A DNA stretch of 64,000 nucleotides from Roseateles_B sp041913905. GTDB taxonomy: Bacteria > Pseudomonadota > Gammaproteobacteria > Burkholderiales > Burkholderiaceae_C. Where the stretch lies: contig JAYSEK010000002.1 of assembly GCA_041913905.1 (NCBI GenBank), positions 62,001 to 126,000 of the forward strand. The letters run 5' to 3'. The notes under the pieces were generated by a model that worked only from the letters and a program-made list of their open reading frames with translations, ran no database searches and was not told the origin of the DNA. This document shows positions 45,007 to 53,783 of this stretch, in pieces. Every line of letters begins with the position of its first letter. Positions within the stretch are counted from its first letter, which is position 1. The position numbers were made by a program, and so were the translations under genes.

Positions 45007-46629
45007 ATGAACAATATCCTGAGCCGCCGCGGCTTTGTCGCGGGTTCCCTGCCCTTGAGCGCTGCACTGACAGCCGCCCTGGGCGACGCCACCGCCGCGC
45101 CGGCGGCCCGCCCCGCGGCCCAGTCCCCCGGCCTCAATGCCCCCTGGGACCAGATGGACGTGCGCGAGCTGCAGGCCGCCATGCGCGATGGCAAGCTCAG
45201 CTGCGAGCGCCTGACCCGCCACTACCTGCACCGCATCGAGATGCTGGACAGGCGCGGCCCCCAGCTGCGCTCGGTCATCGAGCTCAATCCCGACGCCCTG
45301 ACCCAGGCCCGGCAGCTGGATGCCGAGCGGCACAAGGCCGAGCGCGGGCCTCTGTACGGCATTCCCGTGCTGATCAAGGACAACATCGCCACCGCCGACA
45401 AGATGGCGACCACGGCCGGCTCGCTGGCGCTGGCCGGCCTGCATGCCAAGCGCGATGCCTTCATCGTCCGGCGCCTGCGCGAGGCCGGCGCCCTGATTCT
45501 GGGCAAGACCAATCTCAGCGAATGGGCCAATATCCGTTCCAGCCGCTCCACCAGCGGCTGGAGCAGCCGTGGCGGCCAGACCCGCCATCCCTATCTGCTG
45601 AACCGCAATCCCAGCGGCTCCAGTTCGGGCTCGGCCGTGGCCATGGCAGCGGGCTTGTGCGCGCTGTCCGTCGGGACGGAGACCGATGGCTCCATCACCT
45701 CGCCGGCCAGCATCTGCGGCGTCGTGGGCTTGAAGCCGACCCTGGGCCTGGTGAGTCGCGACGGCATCATCCCCATCGCCGCCTCGCAGGACACCGCCGG
45801 CCCGATGACGCGGTCGGTGCGTGACGCCGCACTGCTGCTGCAGTGCCTGGCCGGCCGCGATGCCCGCGACAAGGCGACGCAGGAAGCGCCGGCCGGCGTC
45901 GCGCTCGATTTCGAGGCCGCGCTGCGCAAGGATGCGCTGAAAGGCGCGCGCATCGGCGTCATCCGGGCCGCCATGCCGCCGCAGCCGCAGGTCATGGCCC
46001 TGTTCGAGCAGGCGCTGAATGTGCTGCGGGAGCAGGGGGCGGTGCTGGTCGACAAGCTGGAAATCCCCAATCAGGCCAAGTACGCCGAAACCGAACTCAC
46101 GGTGCTGATGCACGAGCTGAAGGCGGGCTTGCGCGAGTACCTGGCGGAGTTCCAGCCGGACGCGCCCGTCAAGACCCTGGGCGAGCTGATCGACTGGAAC
46201 CGCCAGCATGCAGGCTCGGTGATGCCATTTTTCGATCAGGAACTCTTCGAGCAGGCCGAGGCGACCGAGGGCCTGGGCGCCGCGGTCTATCAGGAAGCGT
46301 TGGCGACCAACCGCCGCTATTCGCGTGCCGAAGGGCTGGACCAGCTCTTCTCCGCGCACCAGCTGGACGCCGTGGTGGCGCCCACGGGCAATGTGGCCTG
46401 GCTGACCGATCCGGTGCTGGGCGACCACTTCACGGCTGGCGGCTTCACCACGCCGTTTGCAGTGGCCGGCTATCCGCATGTGACGGTGCCCATGGGCCTG
46501 GCGGCGCGCCTGCCGGCGGCACTCTCCTTCGGGGGCCTGGCCTGGCAGGACGCCAAGCTCCTGGGGCTGGCCCACGCCTATGAACAAGCCAGCCACCGGC
46601 GCGTGCTGCCGGCCTTCCTGAAGGACTGA
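45007..46629 (+). CDS. Tat-exported amidase-signature protein
   Basis: The product is 540 residues. The start at 45007 gives MNNILSRRGFVAGSLPLSAA, a twin-arginine signal (SRRGFVAG). The amidase-signature catalytic triad is present: Lys in LIKDNIATADKM, and the two Ser in NPSGSSSGSAVAMA and ETDGSITSPASICG. It therefore hydrolyses a C-N amide bond in the periplasm; the substrate is unknown, though several relatives act on peptide amides or N-acylethanolamines. It is a single gene with no obvious partner. A one-mismatch copy of the 14-mer lies 19 bp after the stop. Confidence 0.88.
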   Translation: MNNILSRRGFVAGSLPLSAALTAALGDATAAPAARPAAQSPGLNAPWDQMDVRELQAAMRDGKLSCERLTRHYLHRIEMLDRRGPQLRSVIELNPDALTQARQLDAERHKAERGPLYGIPVLIKDNIATADKMATTAGSLALAGLHAKRDAFIVRRLREAGALILGKTNLSEWANIRSSRSTSGWSSRGGQTRHPYLLNRNPSGSSSGSAVAMAAGLCALSVGTETDGSITSPASICGVVGLKPTLGLVSRDGIIPIAASQDTAGPMTRSVRDAALLLQCLAGRDARDKATQEAPAGVALDFEAALRKDALKGARIGVIRAAMPPQPQVMALFEQALNVLREQGAVLVDKLEIPNQAKYAETELTVLMHELKAGLREYLAEFQPDAPVKTLGELIDWNRQHAGSVMPFFDQELFEQAEATEGLGAAVYQEALATNRRYSRAEGLDQLFSAHQLDAVVAPTGNVAWLTDPVLGDHFTAGGFTTPFAVAGYPHVTVPMGLAARLPAALSFGGLAWQDAKLLGLAHAYEQASHRRVLPAFLKD

Positions 46630-46647
46630 GGTGGGGTCTGCGGGTCA

Positions 46648-46661
46648 GGGTCAGGGCTTGC
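46648..46661 (-). repeat. One-mismatch copy of the dispersed 14-mer
   Basis: GGGTCAGGGCTTGC on the plus strand differs by one base from the 14-mer complement. It lies just after the amidase stop and follows a partial doublet GGGTCA. Confidence 0.5.
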
Positions 46662-46867
46662 GCCTCGGTCCGTCATGTGGTGCTCGCCCCACATGCAGGC
46701 CTCAGGGTGTCCCCGGGTTTTCGGTGTTAACCCTTTGCCGATTTGCTGCAGATCGCACCGGTTGATGTAAGACTTTGTGTATGTTGTACGAAGCGATGTT
46801 TTTCACGGTTTTGATTCCAGATCGTCGCTAGACTGCGTCGACCTTGAAGAGTTAAAGGGGCCTTGGG

Positions 46868-47626
46868 ATGTTTGCTGACAATGCAGGTTTTCTTGCCGCG
46901 GGGGCGCTCGATGCCCTGCGCGCGACCCTGCAGTCAGGGAGCGCCAACAGTGCCGGGCCCGTGCGCGCTTTCCGCATCAGCGCCGCGATGTCGGCCAGCC
47001 AGCGTCTGCAGGCGCGGGAGCTGGTGGGGCGCAAGTACACCGAGCGGGGGTACGCCATTGCCGCCAAGGCGGGGCAGGCGGCAGCCGCCGGCCGCGAAGG
47101 TCACGAGGCCGATCTGCTGACCCTGACGGCCGCCCGCGAGGGCGCGGTGCTGGGCACGCTCAGCGTGCGCTTTGACAGCAGCGAAGGTCTGGCCGCAGAT
47201 CAGGTCTTCCAGACCGAGATGCGCCAACTGCGTGCCGGCGGGCGCCGCCTGTGCGAGTTCACCCAGTTGGCCATGGACATCGACGAGGCCTCCAAGCGCA
47301 TCCTGGCCTGCCTGTTCCACATGGCTTACCTGCAGGCATGCCGTCTGCGCGGCGCAGAGCTGCTGGTGGTGGAGGTCAACCCGCGTCATGTCGGCTATTA
47401 CCAGCGCATGCTCGGGTTCCGGGTTTGCAGCGAGGAGCGGATGAATCCGCGTGTCAAGGCGCCGGCGGTGCTGATGTGTCTGGATTTCCAGTACGCGCAG
47501 CAGCAGATCCTGCGGTATGGCGGTCAGCCGCATCTGGGGCCGGTGGCCCGCTCCCTTTATCCCTTCGGCTATTCGGCCGCCGAGGAAGAACTGCTGCTGG
47601 AAGAGCTGACTGCATCGCGCCAGTAG
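46868..47626 (+). CDS. N-acyl amino acid synthase-like protein (FeeM domain, GNAT fold)
   Basis: The product is 252 residues. The central part (about 35–205) reads like FeeM and the exosortase-associated acyltransferases: FRISAAMSASQRLQARELVGRKY, LGTLSVRFDSSEGLAADQVF, LCEFTQLAMDIDEASKRILA and NPRHVGYYQRMLGFRV. Such enzymes transfer a long acyl group from acyl carrier protein to an amino acid. The C-terminal 45 residues are extra. The ribosome site AAAGGGG lies before the ATG. It is preceded by 238 bp that become AT-rich near the gene, suggesting its own promoter, though no clear one is seen, and it ends at a strong terminator. Confidence 0.75.
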   Translation: MFADNAGFLAAGALDALRATLQSGSANSAGPVRAFRISAAMSASQRLQARELVGRKYTERGYAIAAKAGQAAAAGREGHEADLLTLTAAREGAVLGTLSVRFDSSEGLAADQVFQTEMRQLRAGGRRLCEFTQLAMDIDEASKRILACLFHMAYLQACRLRGAELLVVEVNPRHVGYYQRMLGFRVCSEERMNPRVKAPAVLMCLDFQYAQQQILRYGGQPHLGPVARSLYPFGYSAAEEELLLEELTASRQ

Positions 47627-47704
47627 GCAGTTTCCGGCAGGCGCGGGTGGCTTGCCGGGAGTCCCGGGGCGGAACCCGCCAAAATTGCCAGCCTTCCCTG
47701 AACG

Positions 47705-47726
47705 AACCGGCGCCAGCCGGTTTTTT
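47705..47726 (+). terminator. Rho-independent terminator of the FeeM-like gene
   Basis: AACCGGC, loop GCCA, GCCGGTT, then TTTT. It sits between the convergent FeeM-like and IclR genes and could act in both directions. Confidence 0.92.
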
Positions 47727-47784
47727 GCATTTCAATGCCTGTGGCGCTCTTGCCTTACGGCCTCAGGGGGGGGCACGTGCTCGG

Positions 47785-48618
47785 TCAGCGTGCCAGGTTT
47801 TGCGCGTCTGTCTCGCGCCAGCCCAGCTGAAGCGACAGCTCACGTGCCACGCGACGGAGCTCCCGCGCGACGGTCCCCGTCTCGGCGAGCTCCAGATGGC
47901 CGCTCGCGCCGATGACGGTCAGGCTCAGCACCATGCGGCCAGCATCGTCGAAGACCGGGGCGGCCAGGGCGGAGACGCCCGCCACCACGCCATCCCGGGA
48001 CTGCGCCAGTCCGGCGCTGCGGGTCTGTTCAAGGACGGCCTGGAACTCGCGTGAAAAGGCGTCGGGTGCAAGCCCGGACTCCGGCGCGATGTGCGCCTCC
48101 GTGCGCAGCGCCTCCAGCACCTGTGCGCTTGGCAGATAGGCAGCGAACAGGCGCCCCGACGCCGTGCCGCGCAAGCTCATCACCGTGCCGTGGCGCATGC
48201 TGATATGCACCGGCGAAGGGGCTTCCGCCACCCGCACGATGGTGGGGCCACGGTTGCCCCAGACGGCGATGGCCACCGTGTGCCCCAGGCTCAGGGCCAA
48301 CTCCTCGATGCGCGGCGTGGCCAGACGCACCGGCTCGTATTGCTGCAGGCTGATCAAGCCCAGTTGCAGCGCCAGCGGGCCCAGGCCGTAGCGGCCGCCG
48401 CCGGCTTCCTGTTCCACCAGGCCCAGCTTGATGTAGCTCACCAGATAGGGGTGCGCCTTGGCCGGCGTCATGCCGGCTTCGCGGGCGAGGTCTTTCAAGG
48501 CCAGCGGGCGGCCATGATGGGCCAGGGCGATGAGCAACTGGCCGCCCACCTCCACGCTCTGAATGCCGCGCGGGCCGCGGGCTTCGGCCTCTTTGCCGGG
48601 GGAATCGGTGTCGTCGAG
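47785..48618 (-). CDS. IclR-family transcriptional regulator
   Basis: The product is 277 residues from ATG 48618; ATG 48648 and GTG 48660 are possible longer starts. An N-terminal winged helix (IQSVEVGGQLLIALA, MTPAKAHPYLVSYIKLGLVEQ) is followed by the IclR effector domain with TVMSLRGTASGRLFAAYLP and GVSALAAPVFDDAGRMVLSLTV. It is divergent from the MBL–VOC–monooxygenase operon, as usual for an IclR-type control of aromatic catabolism; the effector is probably the substrate or an intermediate. Confidence 0.9.
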   Translation of the reverse strand, partial: LDDTDSPGKEAEARGPRGIQSVEVGGQLLIALAHHGRPLALKDLAREAGMTPAKAHPYLVSYIKLGLVEQEAGGGRYGLGPLALQLGLISLQQYEPVRLATPRIEELALSLGHTVAIAVWGNRGPTIVRVAEAPSPVHISMRHGTVMSLRGTASGRLFAAYLPSAQVLEALRTEAHIAPESGLAPDAFSREFQAVLEQTRSAGLAQSRDGVVAGVSALAAPVFDDAGRMVLSLTVIGASGHLELAETGTVARELRRVARELSLQLGWRETDAQNLAR

Positions 48619-48670
48619 CATGGTGCGCAAAAGGGGATGGCGGCGCATTATCGGGTGCACTGGTGCTGTG

Positions 48671-48684
48671 ATCTTAAATTAGAT
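48671..48684. promoter_or_regulatory. Possible IclR operator
   Basis: ATCTTAAATTAGAT is a near-perfect palindrome in the AT-rich gap between the divergent IclR and MBL genes. Only symmetry and location support it. Confidence 0.35.
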
Positions 48685-48718
48685 ATAGTCAAACTGATTC
48701 GCAAGGATTGAATTGACC

Positions 48719-49675
48719 ATGAGCAAGACTTTTGCCTCGCAGGCGGACCTGGACGAGAAGCGTGTCAGCTTCGACAAACTCTCGGAGCACGCCTACGCCT
48801 ACACCGCCGAGGGCGATCCCAACACCGGCGTCGTGATCGGCGATGACGCGGTCATGGTCATCGACACCCAGGCCACGCCGGTGATGGCGCAGGATGTGAT
48901 TCGTCGCATCCGCGAGGTGACGGACAAGCCCATCAAGTATGTGCTGCTCTCGCACTACCACGCGGTGCGGGTGCTGGGTGCCGCGGCCTACGAACCCGAG
49001 CACGTCATTGCCAGCCAGGACACCTACGAGCTCATCGTCGAGCGCGGTGAGCAGGACAAGGCCAGCGAGATCGGCCGCTTCCCGCGGCTGTTCCGCAACG
49101 TCGAGACGGTGCCGCCGGGCCTGACCTGGCCCACGCTGACCTTCAGCGGCCAGATGACGCTATGGCTGGGCAAGCTTGAGGTGCAGATCCTGCAGTTGGG
49201 GCGCGGTCATACCAAGGGGGACACCGTGGTCTGGCTGCCGCAGGACCGCGTGCTGTTCTCGGGAGACCTGGTCGAATTCGACGCCACACCCTATGCCGGC
49301 GATGCCTATTTCGAGGACTGGCCGCAGACGCTGGCCAGGCTGGCCGCGCTGAATCCCGCCAAGCTGGTGCCAGGCCGCGGCGCCGCCTTGCAGACGCCCG
49401 AGCAGGTGCAGGCGGGCCTGGACGGCACCCGCGCCTTCGTGTCCGAGCTCTACGCCGCGGTGAAGGCGGGCGTGGCCGCGGGGCGTGACCTCAACACCGT
49501 CTACCGCGAAACCTACGCCGCCCTGGAGCCCAAGTATGGCAACTGGGTGATCTTCGCCCACTGCATGCCCTTTGACGTGACCCGTGCCTACGACGAGGCC
49601 AGCGGCCACACCCACCCCCGCATCTGGACCGCCGAACGCGATGTCGAGATGTGGCGCGCCCTGGAAGGCCAGTGA
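48719..49675 (+). CDS. Metallo-beta-lactamase-fold hydrolase
   Basis: The product is 318 residues with the MBL fold: GVVIGDDAVMVIDTQATP, LLSHYHAVRVLGA, LGRGHTKGDTVVWLP and VLFSGDLVE. The first metal motif is HYHAVRV where most members have HxHxDH, so the Asp and third His are missing; the later His and Asp are present. It may bind one metal or have a changed chemistry. It is first in the operon controlled by the divergent IclR gene. The start at 48719 is chosen over TTG 48713. Its likely job is hydrolysis of an ester or thioester intermediate; this is inference. Confidence 0.82.
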   Translation: MSKTFASQADLDEKRVSFDKLSEHAYAYTAEGDPNTGVVIGDDAVMVIDTQATPVMAQDVIRRIREVTDKPIKYVLLSHYHAVRVLGAAAYEPEHVIASQDTYELIVERGEQDKASEIGRFPRLFRNVETVPPGLTWPTLTFSGQMTLWLGKLEVQILQLGRGHTKGDTVVWLPQDRVLFSGDLVEFDATPYAGDAYFEDWPQTLARLAALNPAKLVPGRGAALQTPEQVQAGLDGTRAFVSELYAAVKAGVAAGRDLNTVYRETYAALEPKYGNWVIFAHCMPFDVTRAYDEASGHTHPRIWTAERDVEMWRALEGQ

Positions 49676-49696
49676 GCGCCCGTCGGCCGGAGGCAG

Positions 49697-49710
49697 GCAA
49701 GACCTGACCC
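49697..49710 (+). repeat. Dispersed 14-mer, copy 7
   Basis: Exact copy in plus orientation in the 81-bp gap between the MBL and VOC genes. Confidence 0.85.
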
Positions 49711-49756
49711 TGACAGAGACCATGACAGCGAACCCACCGAGGACCGAGGAGAAATC

Positions 49757-50299
49757 ATGAAGATCGAACGCATCCACCACGTCGCCTACCGCTGCAAGGA
49801 CGCCAAGACCACCGTCGAGTGGTACGTCAAGCACCTGAACATGGACTTCGTGCTGGCCATCGCCGAGGACAAGGTGCCCTCCACCCAGGCGCCCGATCCC
49901 TACATGCACCTGTTCCTGGATGCGGGCAACGGCAACATCCTGGCCTTCTTCGAGCTGCCCAACTCGCCCGAGATGGGGCGCGACACCAACACGCCGGAAT
50001 GGGTGCAGCACATCGCTTTCAAGGTCGACAGCGTGCAGACGCTGGAGGAGACCAAGGCTCGGCTGCAGGCCGCCGGCATCGAGGTGATCGGCGTGACCGA
50101 CCACACCATCTTCAAGAGCATCTATTTCTTCGACCCCAACGGCCACCGCGTGGAGCTGGCGGCCGATGTGGGAACTCCCGAGATGTACAAGGCGCTGGAC
50201 GCCTGCAAATGGGAGATGCTGGACGAGTGGAGCAAGACCAAGCGCGCGCCCAAGCATGCCGCCTGGATGCATGACAAGGCCGTCGCTGCGCCGCAATAA
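49757..50299 (+). CDS. VOC-family (glyoxalase/extradiol dioxygenase fold) protein
   Basis: The product is 180 residues. It starts MKIERIHHVAYRCKD and has two beta-alpha-beta modules. Metal ligands appear intact: His in IHHVAYR, Glu in AFFELPNSP, His in WVQHIAFKVD and Glu in PNGHRVELAAD. A metal-dependent isomerase, lyase or ring-cleaving dioxygenase activity is possible. Inside an operon with a flavin hydroxylase and fumarylacetoacetase, a ring-cleavage or lactone-forming role is attractive but unproven. The ribosome site GAGGAGAA lies just before the start. Confidence 0.82.
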   Translation: MKIERIHHVAYRCKDAKTTVEWYVKHLNMDFVLAIAEDKVPSTQAPDPYMHLFLDAGNGNILAFFELPNSPEMGRDTNTPEWVQHIAFKVDSVQTLEETKARLQAAGIEVIGVTDHTIFKSIYFFDPNGHRVELAADVGTPEMYKALDACKWEMLDEWSKTKRAPKHAAWMHDKAVAAPQ

Positions 50300-50332
50300 G
50301 CGAGCCGTGCGCGTCATCCTCCCGGAGTGACC

Positions 50333-52027
50333 ATGCTCAGCACCTACCAATACCCGGTGTTCGACTACCGCCAGAGCGAGGAACAGCGCCTGGGCAGGCC
50401 GCAGCCGCACACGGCGGTGGTGGTGGGCGCCGGGCCTGTCGGGCTGAGCCTGGCGCTGGATTGCGCCTCGCGCGGGCTGCGGGTGGTGGTGCTGGATGAC
50501 AACAACAGTGTCAGCATCGGCTCGCGGGCGGTCTGCTATGCCAAGCGCACCCTGGAGATCTGGGACCGCCTGGGGATGGCCGAGCCCCTGCTCGCGCAGG
50601 GCGTGAAGTGGAAGGTCGGCAAGGTCTTCCATCGCGAGCGGCTGGCCTACCAGTTCGATCTGCTCCCGCAGCATCGGCACAAGCTGCCGGCCATGATCAA
50701 CCTCCAGCAGTACTACCTGGAGGAGCGCCTGGTGGCCGCCTGCGAGGCCTCACCCTTGATCGAGTTGCGTTGGAAGCACAAGCTGCTGGCGCTCTCGCAG
50801 GATGAGGCGGGCGTGCAGCTGCAGGTGGAAACGCCCGATGGCGTGTTCGACATGCAATGCCAGTGGCTGCTGGCCTGCGACGGTGCAGGCAGCGATACGC
50901 GGCACATGCTGGGCGCCGAATTCGTTGGCCAGGCCTTTCATGACCGTTTCCTGATTGCCGACGTGGTGGTCGAGCCGCAGGCAGCCGCTGAGATGTCGGC
51001 CCAGCTTCCGGCACCTATGCGCGGCCATGGCGCCGCCTTGCGCCGCCTGGGCGCCGAGCCCGAGCGCTGGTTCTGGTTCGACCCACCCTTTCATCCCGGG
51101 CAGTCGGTGCTGTTGCACAAGCAGTGCGCCAATGTCTGGCGCATCGACTTCCAGCTGGGCTGGGGCGCCGATCCGCAGGAAGAGAAGAAGCCCGAACGGG
51201 TGATTCCCCGAATCCAGGCCATGCTCGGGCCGGACGTGCCCTTCGAGCTGGAGTGGGTCTCGGTCTACCAGTTCGCCTGCCGCCGCATGGAGCGCTTCCG
51301 GCATGGCCGCGTACTGTTCGCCGGCGATGCGGCGCACCAGGTCTCGCCCTTTGGTGCGCGGGGCGCCAACACCGGCGTGCAGGATGCCGAGAACCTGGCG
51401 TGGAAGCTGGCCGCCGTGGTGCATGGCGATGCGCCGGCAGCTCTGCTGGACAGCTACGACCAGGAGCGCACCTTCGCCGCGGACGACAACCTGCTGAACT
51501 CCACCCGCTCCACCGAGTTCATCACGCCCAAGAGCCGTGCCTCGCTGCGCCTGCGCAATGCGGTGCTGGAGCTTGCGCGCAGCGAGCCCTTCGCACGGCC
51601 GCTGGTCAACAGCGGCCGCCTCTCCACGCCCACGCCTTATGTCAACAGCGCTCTGAACACGCCGGATGACGCCGACGCGGCCTTCACCCATGAAAGCCCG
51701 CGCCCGGGCAGCCCGATGCTCGATGCCGCCCTGCGCGTGGGTGAGCAGCCGGGATGGCTTTGCGACCAGTTGGGTCGCGGCTTCCAGCTGCTGAGCTTCG
51801 GTCCGGCCCAGCCTCTGCAGGTGGACCGTCTGGCCGTCGAGGTGCTGGAGGTGGGGCGCGATCTCATCGACAGCGAGGGCCTGCTGGCCCAGCGTTACGA
51901 TGGCCGGCCCGGCACGGTCTACCTCTTCCGGCCCGACCAGTACGTGGCGGCGCGCTGGCGCAGCTTTGACCCCGCGCGGGTGGCAGCCGCCGTGCGCAAG
52001 GCCCTGGCGCAGGAGTTCCTGGCATGA
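50333..52027 (+). CDS. FAD-dependent aromatic monooxygenase (group A)
   Basis: The product is 564 residues. The Rossmann FAD site is VVGAGPVGLSLALDCASRG, the second NADPH/FAD motif is LLACDGAGSDTRHMLG, and the third is VLFAGDAAHQVSPFGARGANTGVQD (in part). Length and the C-terminal thioredoxin-like domain match 3-(3-hydroxyphenyl)propionate and related phenol hydroxylases. It should use NAD(P)H and oxygen to hydroxylate an aromatic ring. The start at 50333 has GGAG six bases before it; GTG 50327 is less likely. The stop overlaps the DUF2783 gene as ATGA. Confidence 0.88.
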   Translation: MLSTYQYPVFDYRQSEEQRLGRPQPHTAVVVGAGPVGLSLALDCASRGLRVVVLDDNNSVSIGSRAVCYAKRTLEIWDRLGMAEPLLAQGVKWKVGKVFHRERLAYQFDLLPQHRHKLPAMINLQQYYLEERLVAACEASPLIELRWKHKLLALSQDEAGVQLQVETPDGVFDMQCQWLLACDGAGSDTRHMLGAEFVGQAFHDRFLIADVVVEPQAAAEMSAQLPAPMRGHGAALRRLGAEPERWFWFDPPFHPGQSVLLHKQCANVWRIDFQLGWGADPQEEKKPERVIPRIQAMLGPDVPFELEWVSVYQFACRRMERFRHGRVLFAGDAAHQVSPFGARGANTGVQDAENLAWKLAAVVHGDAPAALLDSYDQERTFAADDNLLNSTRSTEFITPKSRASLRLRNAVLELARSEPFARPLVNSGRLSTPTPYVNSALNTPDDADAAFTHESPRPGSPMLDAALRVGEQPGWLCDQLGRGFQLLSFGPAQPLQVDRLAVEVLEVGRDLIDSEGLLAQRYDGRPGTVYLFRPDQYVAARWRSFDPARVAAAVRKALAQEFLA

Positions 52028-52233
52028 GTGAACATCACCTGATCCGCGAGCCGCATCTGCCGGACCCGGACGGCTTCTATGAGCAATTGATCGACGCGCA
52101 GCGCGACCTCTCCGACGAGCAGGCCGAGATGCTGCTCGCCAAGCTGGTGCTGATCCTGTCCAATCACATCGGCGATCGCCAGGTGCTGGCCGAGGCCCTG
52201 CGTCTGGCGCGTGCCAATACGTTGGGAGCCTGA
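52024..52233 (+). CDS. DUF2783-family small protein
   Basis: The product is 69 residues: MSEHHLIREPHLPDPDGFYEQLI, then a helix DLSDEQAEMLLAKLVLILSN and a final EALRLARAN (shown in part). It matches DUF2783 as I recall it, a family found beside flavin monooxygenases of this type. Its role is unknown; a small accessory or regulatory subunit of the monooxygenase is plausible because the genes overlap by four bases. Confidence 0.75.
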   Translation: MSEHHLIREPHLPDPDGFYEQLIDAQRDLSDEQAEMLLAKLVLILSNHIGDRQVLAEALRLARANTLGA

Positions 52234-52345
52234 CCACGCCCCAGCCTCATTTCCCCTGGCCGGACCGAGGGCCGGCCCCGGCAAGCCCACATGCGGGCGC
52301 AAGCCTCAACCAAAACGAAAACGCAGAACCAAAGCCAAGACCGAC

Positions 52346-53665
52346 ATGAGCCTGATCGACCACACCCATGACCCGGCCGCCCAGAGCTGGGTGGCCAGCG
52401 CCAACACGCCCGACACCGATTTCCCGATCCAGAACCTGCCCTACGGCCTGTTCCGACGCGCCGGCAGCAATGACAGCGCCCGCGTCGGCGTGGCCATCGG
52501 GGACCAGATCCTGGACCTGCGCCTGGCGGCCTCTGCCGGCAAGTGGAGCGCGGCAGACGCCGTCTTGCTGCACCACCTGGCGCATGGGGACCTGAACGCC
52601 GTGATGGCCAAGCCTGCGGCCCAGCGTCGCGCGCTGCGGCACGCGCTTTTCGCCGCACTGCTGGCGGGTTCGAAGCAGGAAGCCGCGCTGAAGCCTTGCC
52701 TGGTGCCCCAGGCCGAGGCCCAGATGGCCGTGCCCTGCCGCATCGGCGACTACACGGACTTCTACACGGGCATCCATCACGCCACCACGGTGGGCAAGCT
52801 CTTCCGTCCGGAAAACCCCCTGCTGCCCAACTACAAGTGGGTGCCCATCGGCTATCACGGCCGGGTGTCCTCCATCGGCGTGAGCGGCTCCACCGTGCGC
52901 CGCCCGCTGGGTCAACTCAAGGCCCCAGACGCCGCCGTGCCCGTGCAGGCCGCCTGCAAACGCCTGGACTACGAACTGGAGCTGGGCCTTTTCGTCGGCC
53001 CCGGCAACGAGCTGGGCGAGCCCATCCCCATGGCCGAGGCCGAGTCCCACCTCTTCGGCGTGACCCTGCTCAATGACTGGTCGGCACGCGACGTGCAGGC
53101 CTGGGAATACCAGCCCCTGGGCCCCTTCCTGGCCAAGAACTTCGCCACCACGATCTCGCCCTGGATCGTGACCATGGAAGCCCTGGAGCCTTTCCGCTGC
53201 GCCTTCGAGCATCCGGCCGAGGATCCGCAGCCGCTGCCTTACCTCGACAGCGAGCAGAACCGCCGCGAGGGCGGCTACGACATCGAGCTGGAAGTCTGGC
53301 TGCAGACCGACGCCATGCGCGCCGCCGGTCAGCCCGCCACGCGCCTGATGCGCTCCAACTTCAAGCATGCCTACTGGACCCTGGCGCAGATGCTGACCCA
53401 CCACGCCAGCAACGGCTGCAACTTGCAAGCGGGTGACCTGCTGGGCACGGGTACGCAGTCGGGCCCTAACCCGGAAGAGGGCGGCTCGCTGCTGGAGCTG
53501 AGCCTGGGCGGCAAGCAGGCGCTGAGCCTGCCCAATGGTGAGACGCGGACCTTCCTGCTGGATGGCGACACGGTCATCTTGCGCGGCCATGCCGTGAAGG
53601 ACGGTGCGCGCCGGATCGGGTTCGGGGACTGCGCGGCGACGGTCGTGCCGGCGCCGGCTGTTTGA
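52346..53665 (+). CDS. fahA: Fumarylacetoacetase
   Basis: The product is 439 residues, the length of the eukaryote-like fumarylacetoacetases. It hydrolyses fumarylacetoacetate to fumarate and acetoacetate. Marks are DYTDFYTGIHHATTVGKLF, NYKWVPIGYHGRVSSI, LNDWSARDVQAWEYQPLGPF and GTGTQSGPNPEEGGSLLEL, which carry the metal and catalytic residues. The start at 52346 is chosen because the family starts near there; the frame is open upstream. It ends the IclR-linked operon. Homogentisate dioxygenase and maleylacetoacetate isomerase, its usual partners, are not in this window. Confidence 0.94.
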   Translation: MSLIDHTHDPAAQSWVASANTPDTDFPIQNLPYGLFRRAGSNDSARVGVAIGDQILDLRLAASAGKWSAADAVLLHHLAHGDLNAVMAKPAAQRRALRHALFAALLAGSKQEAALKPCLVPQAEAQMAVPCRIGDYTDFYTGIHHATTVGKLFRPENPLLPNYKWVPIGYHGRVSSIGVSGSTVRRPLGQLKAPDAAVPVQAACKRLDYELELGLFVGPGNELGEPIPMAEAESHLFGVTLLNDWSARDVQAWEYQPLGPFLAKNFATTISPWIVTMEALEPFRCAFEHPAEDPQPLPYLDSEQNRREGGYDIELEVWLQTDAMRAAGQPATRLMRSNFKHAYWTLAQMLTHHASNGCNLQAGDLLGTGTQSGPNPEEGGSLLELSLGGKQALSLPNGETRTFLLDGDTVILRGHAVKDGARRIGFGDCAATVVPAPAV

Positions 53666-53718
53666 GCGGCGGCGGGCACGCCGCCCGCCAAGGCGGTCCA
53701 TGCTGATTCAGGAATGGC

Positions 53719-53750
53719 AAACGCCCGATGCAATGCACCGGGCGTTTTCT
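53719..53750 (+). terminator. Rho-independent terminator of the fahA operon
   Basis: AAACGCCCG-type stem (ACGCCCG, 53721–53727) pairs with CGGGCGT (53739–53745) across an 11-base loop, followed by TTTCTTTT. It lies 54 bp after the fahA stop and before the convergent unknown gene. Confidence 0.9.
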
Positions 53751-53783
53751 TTTGAGCGGCACCGTTCAGGCCGCGAGGCTTTC

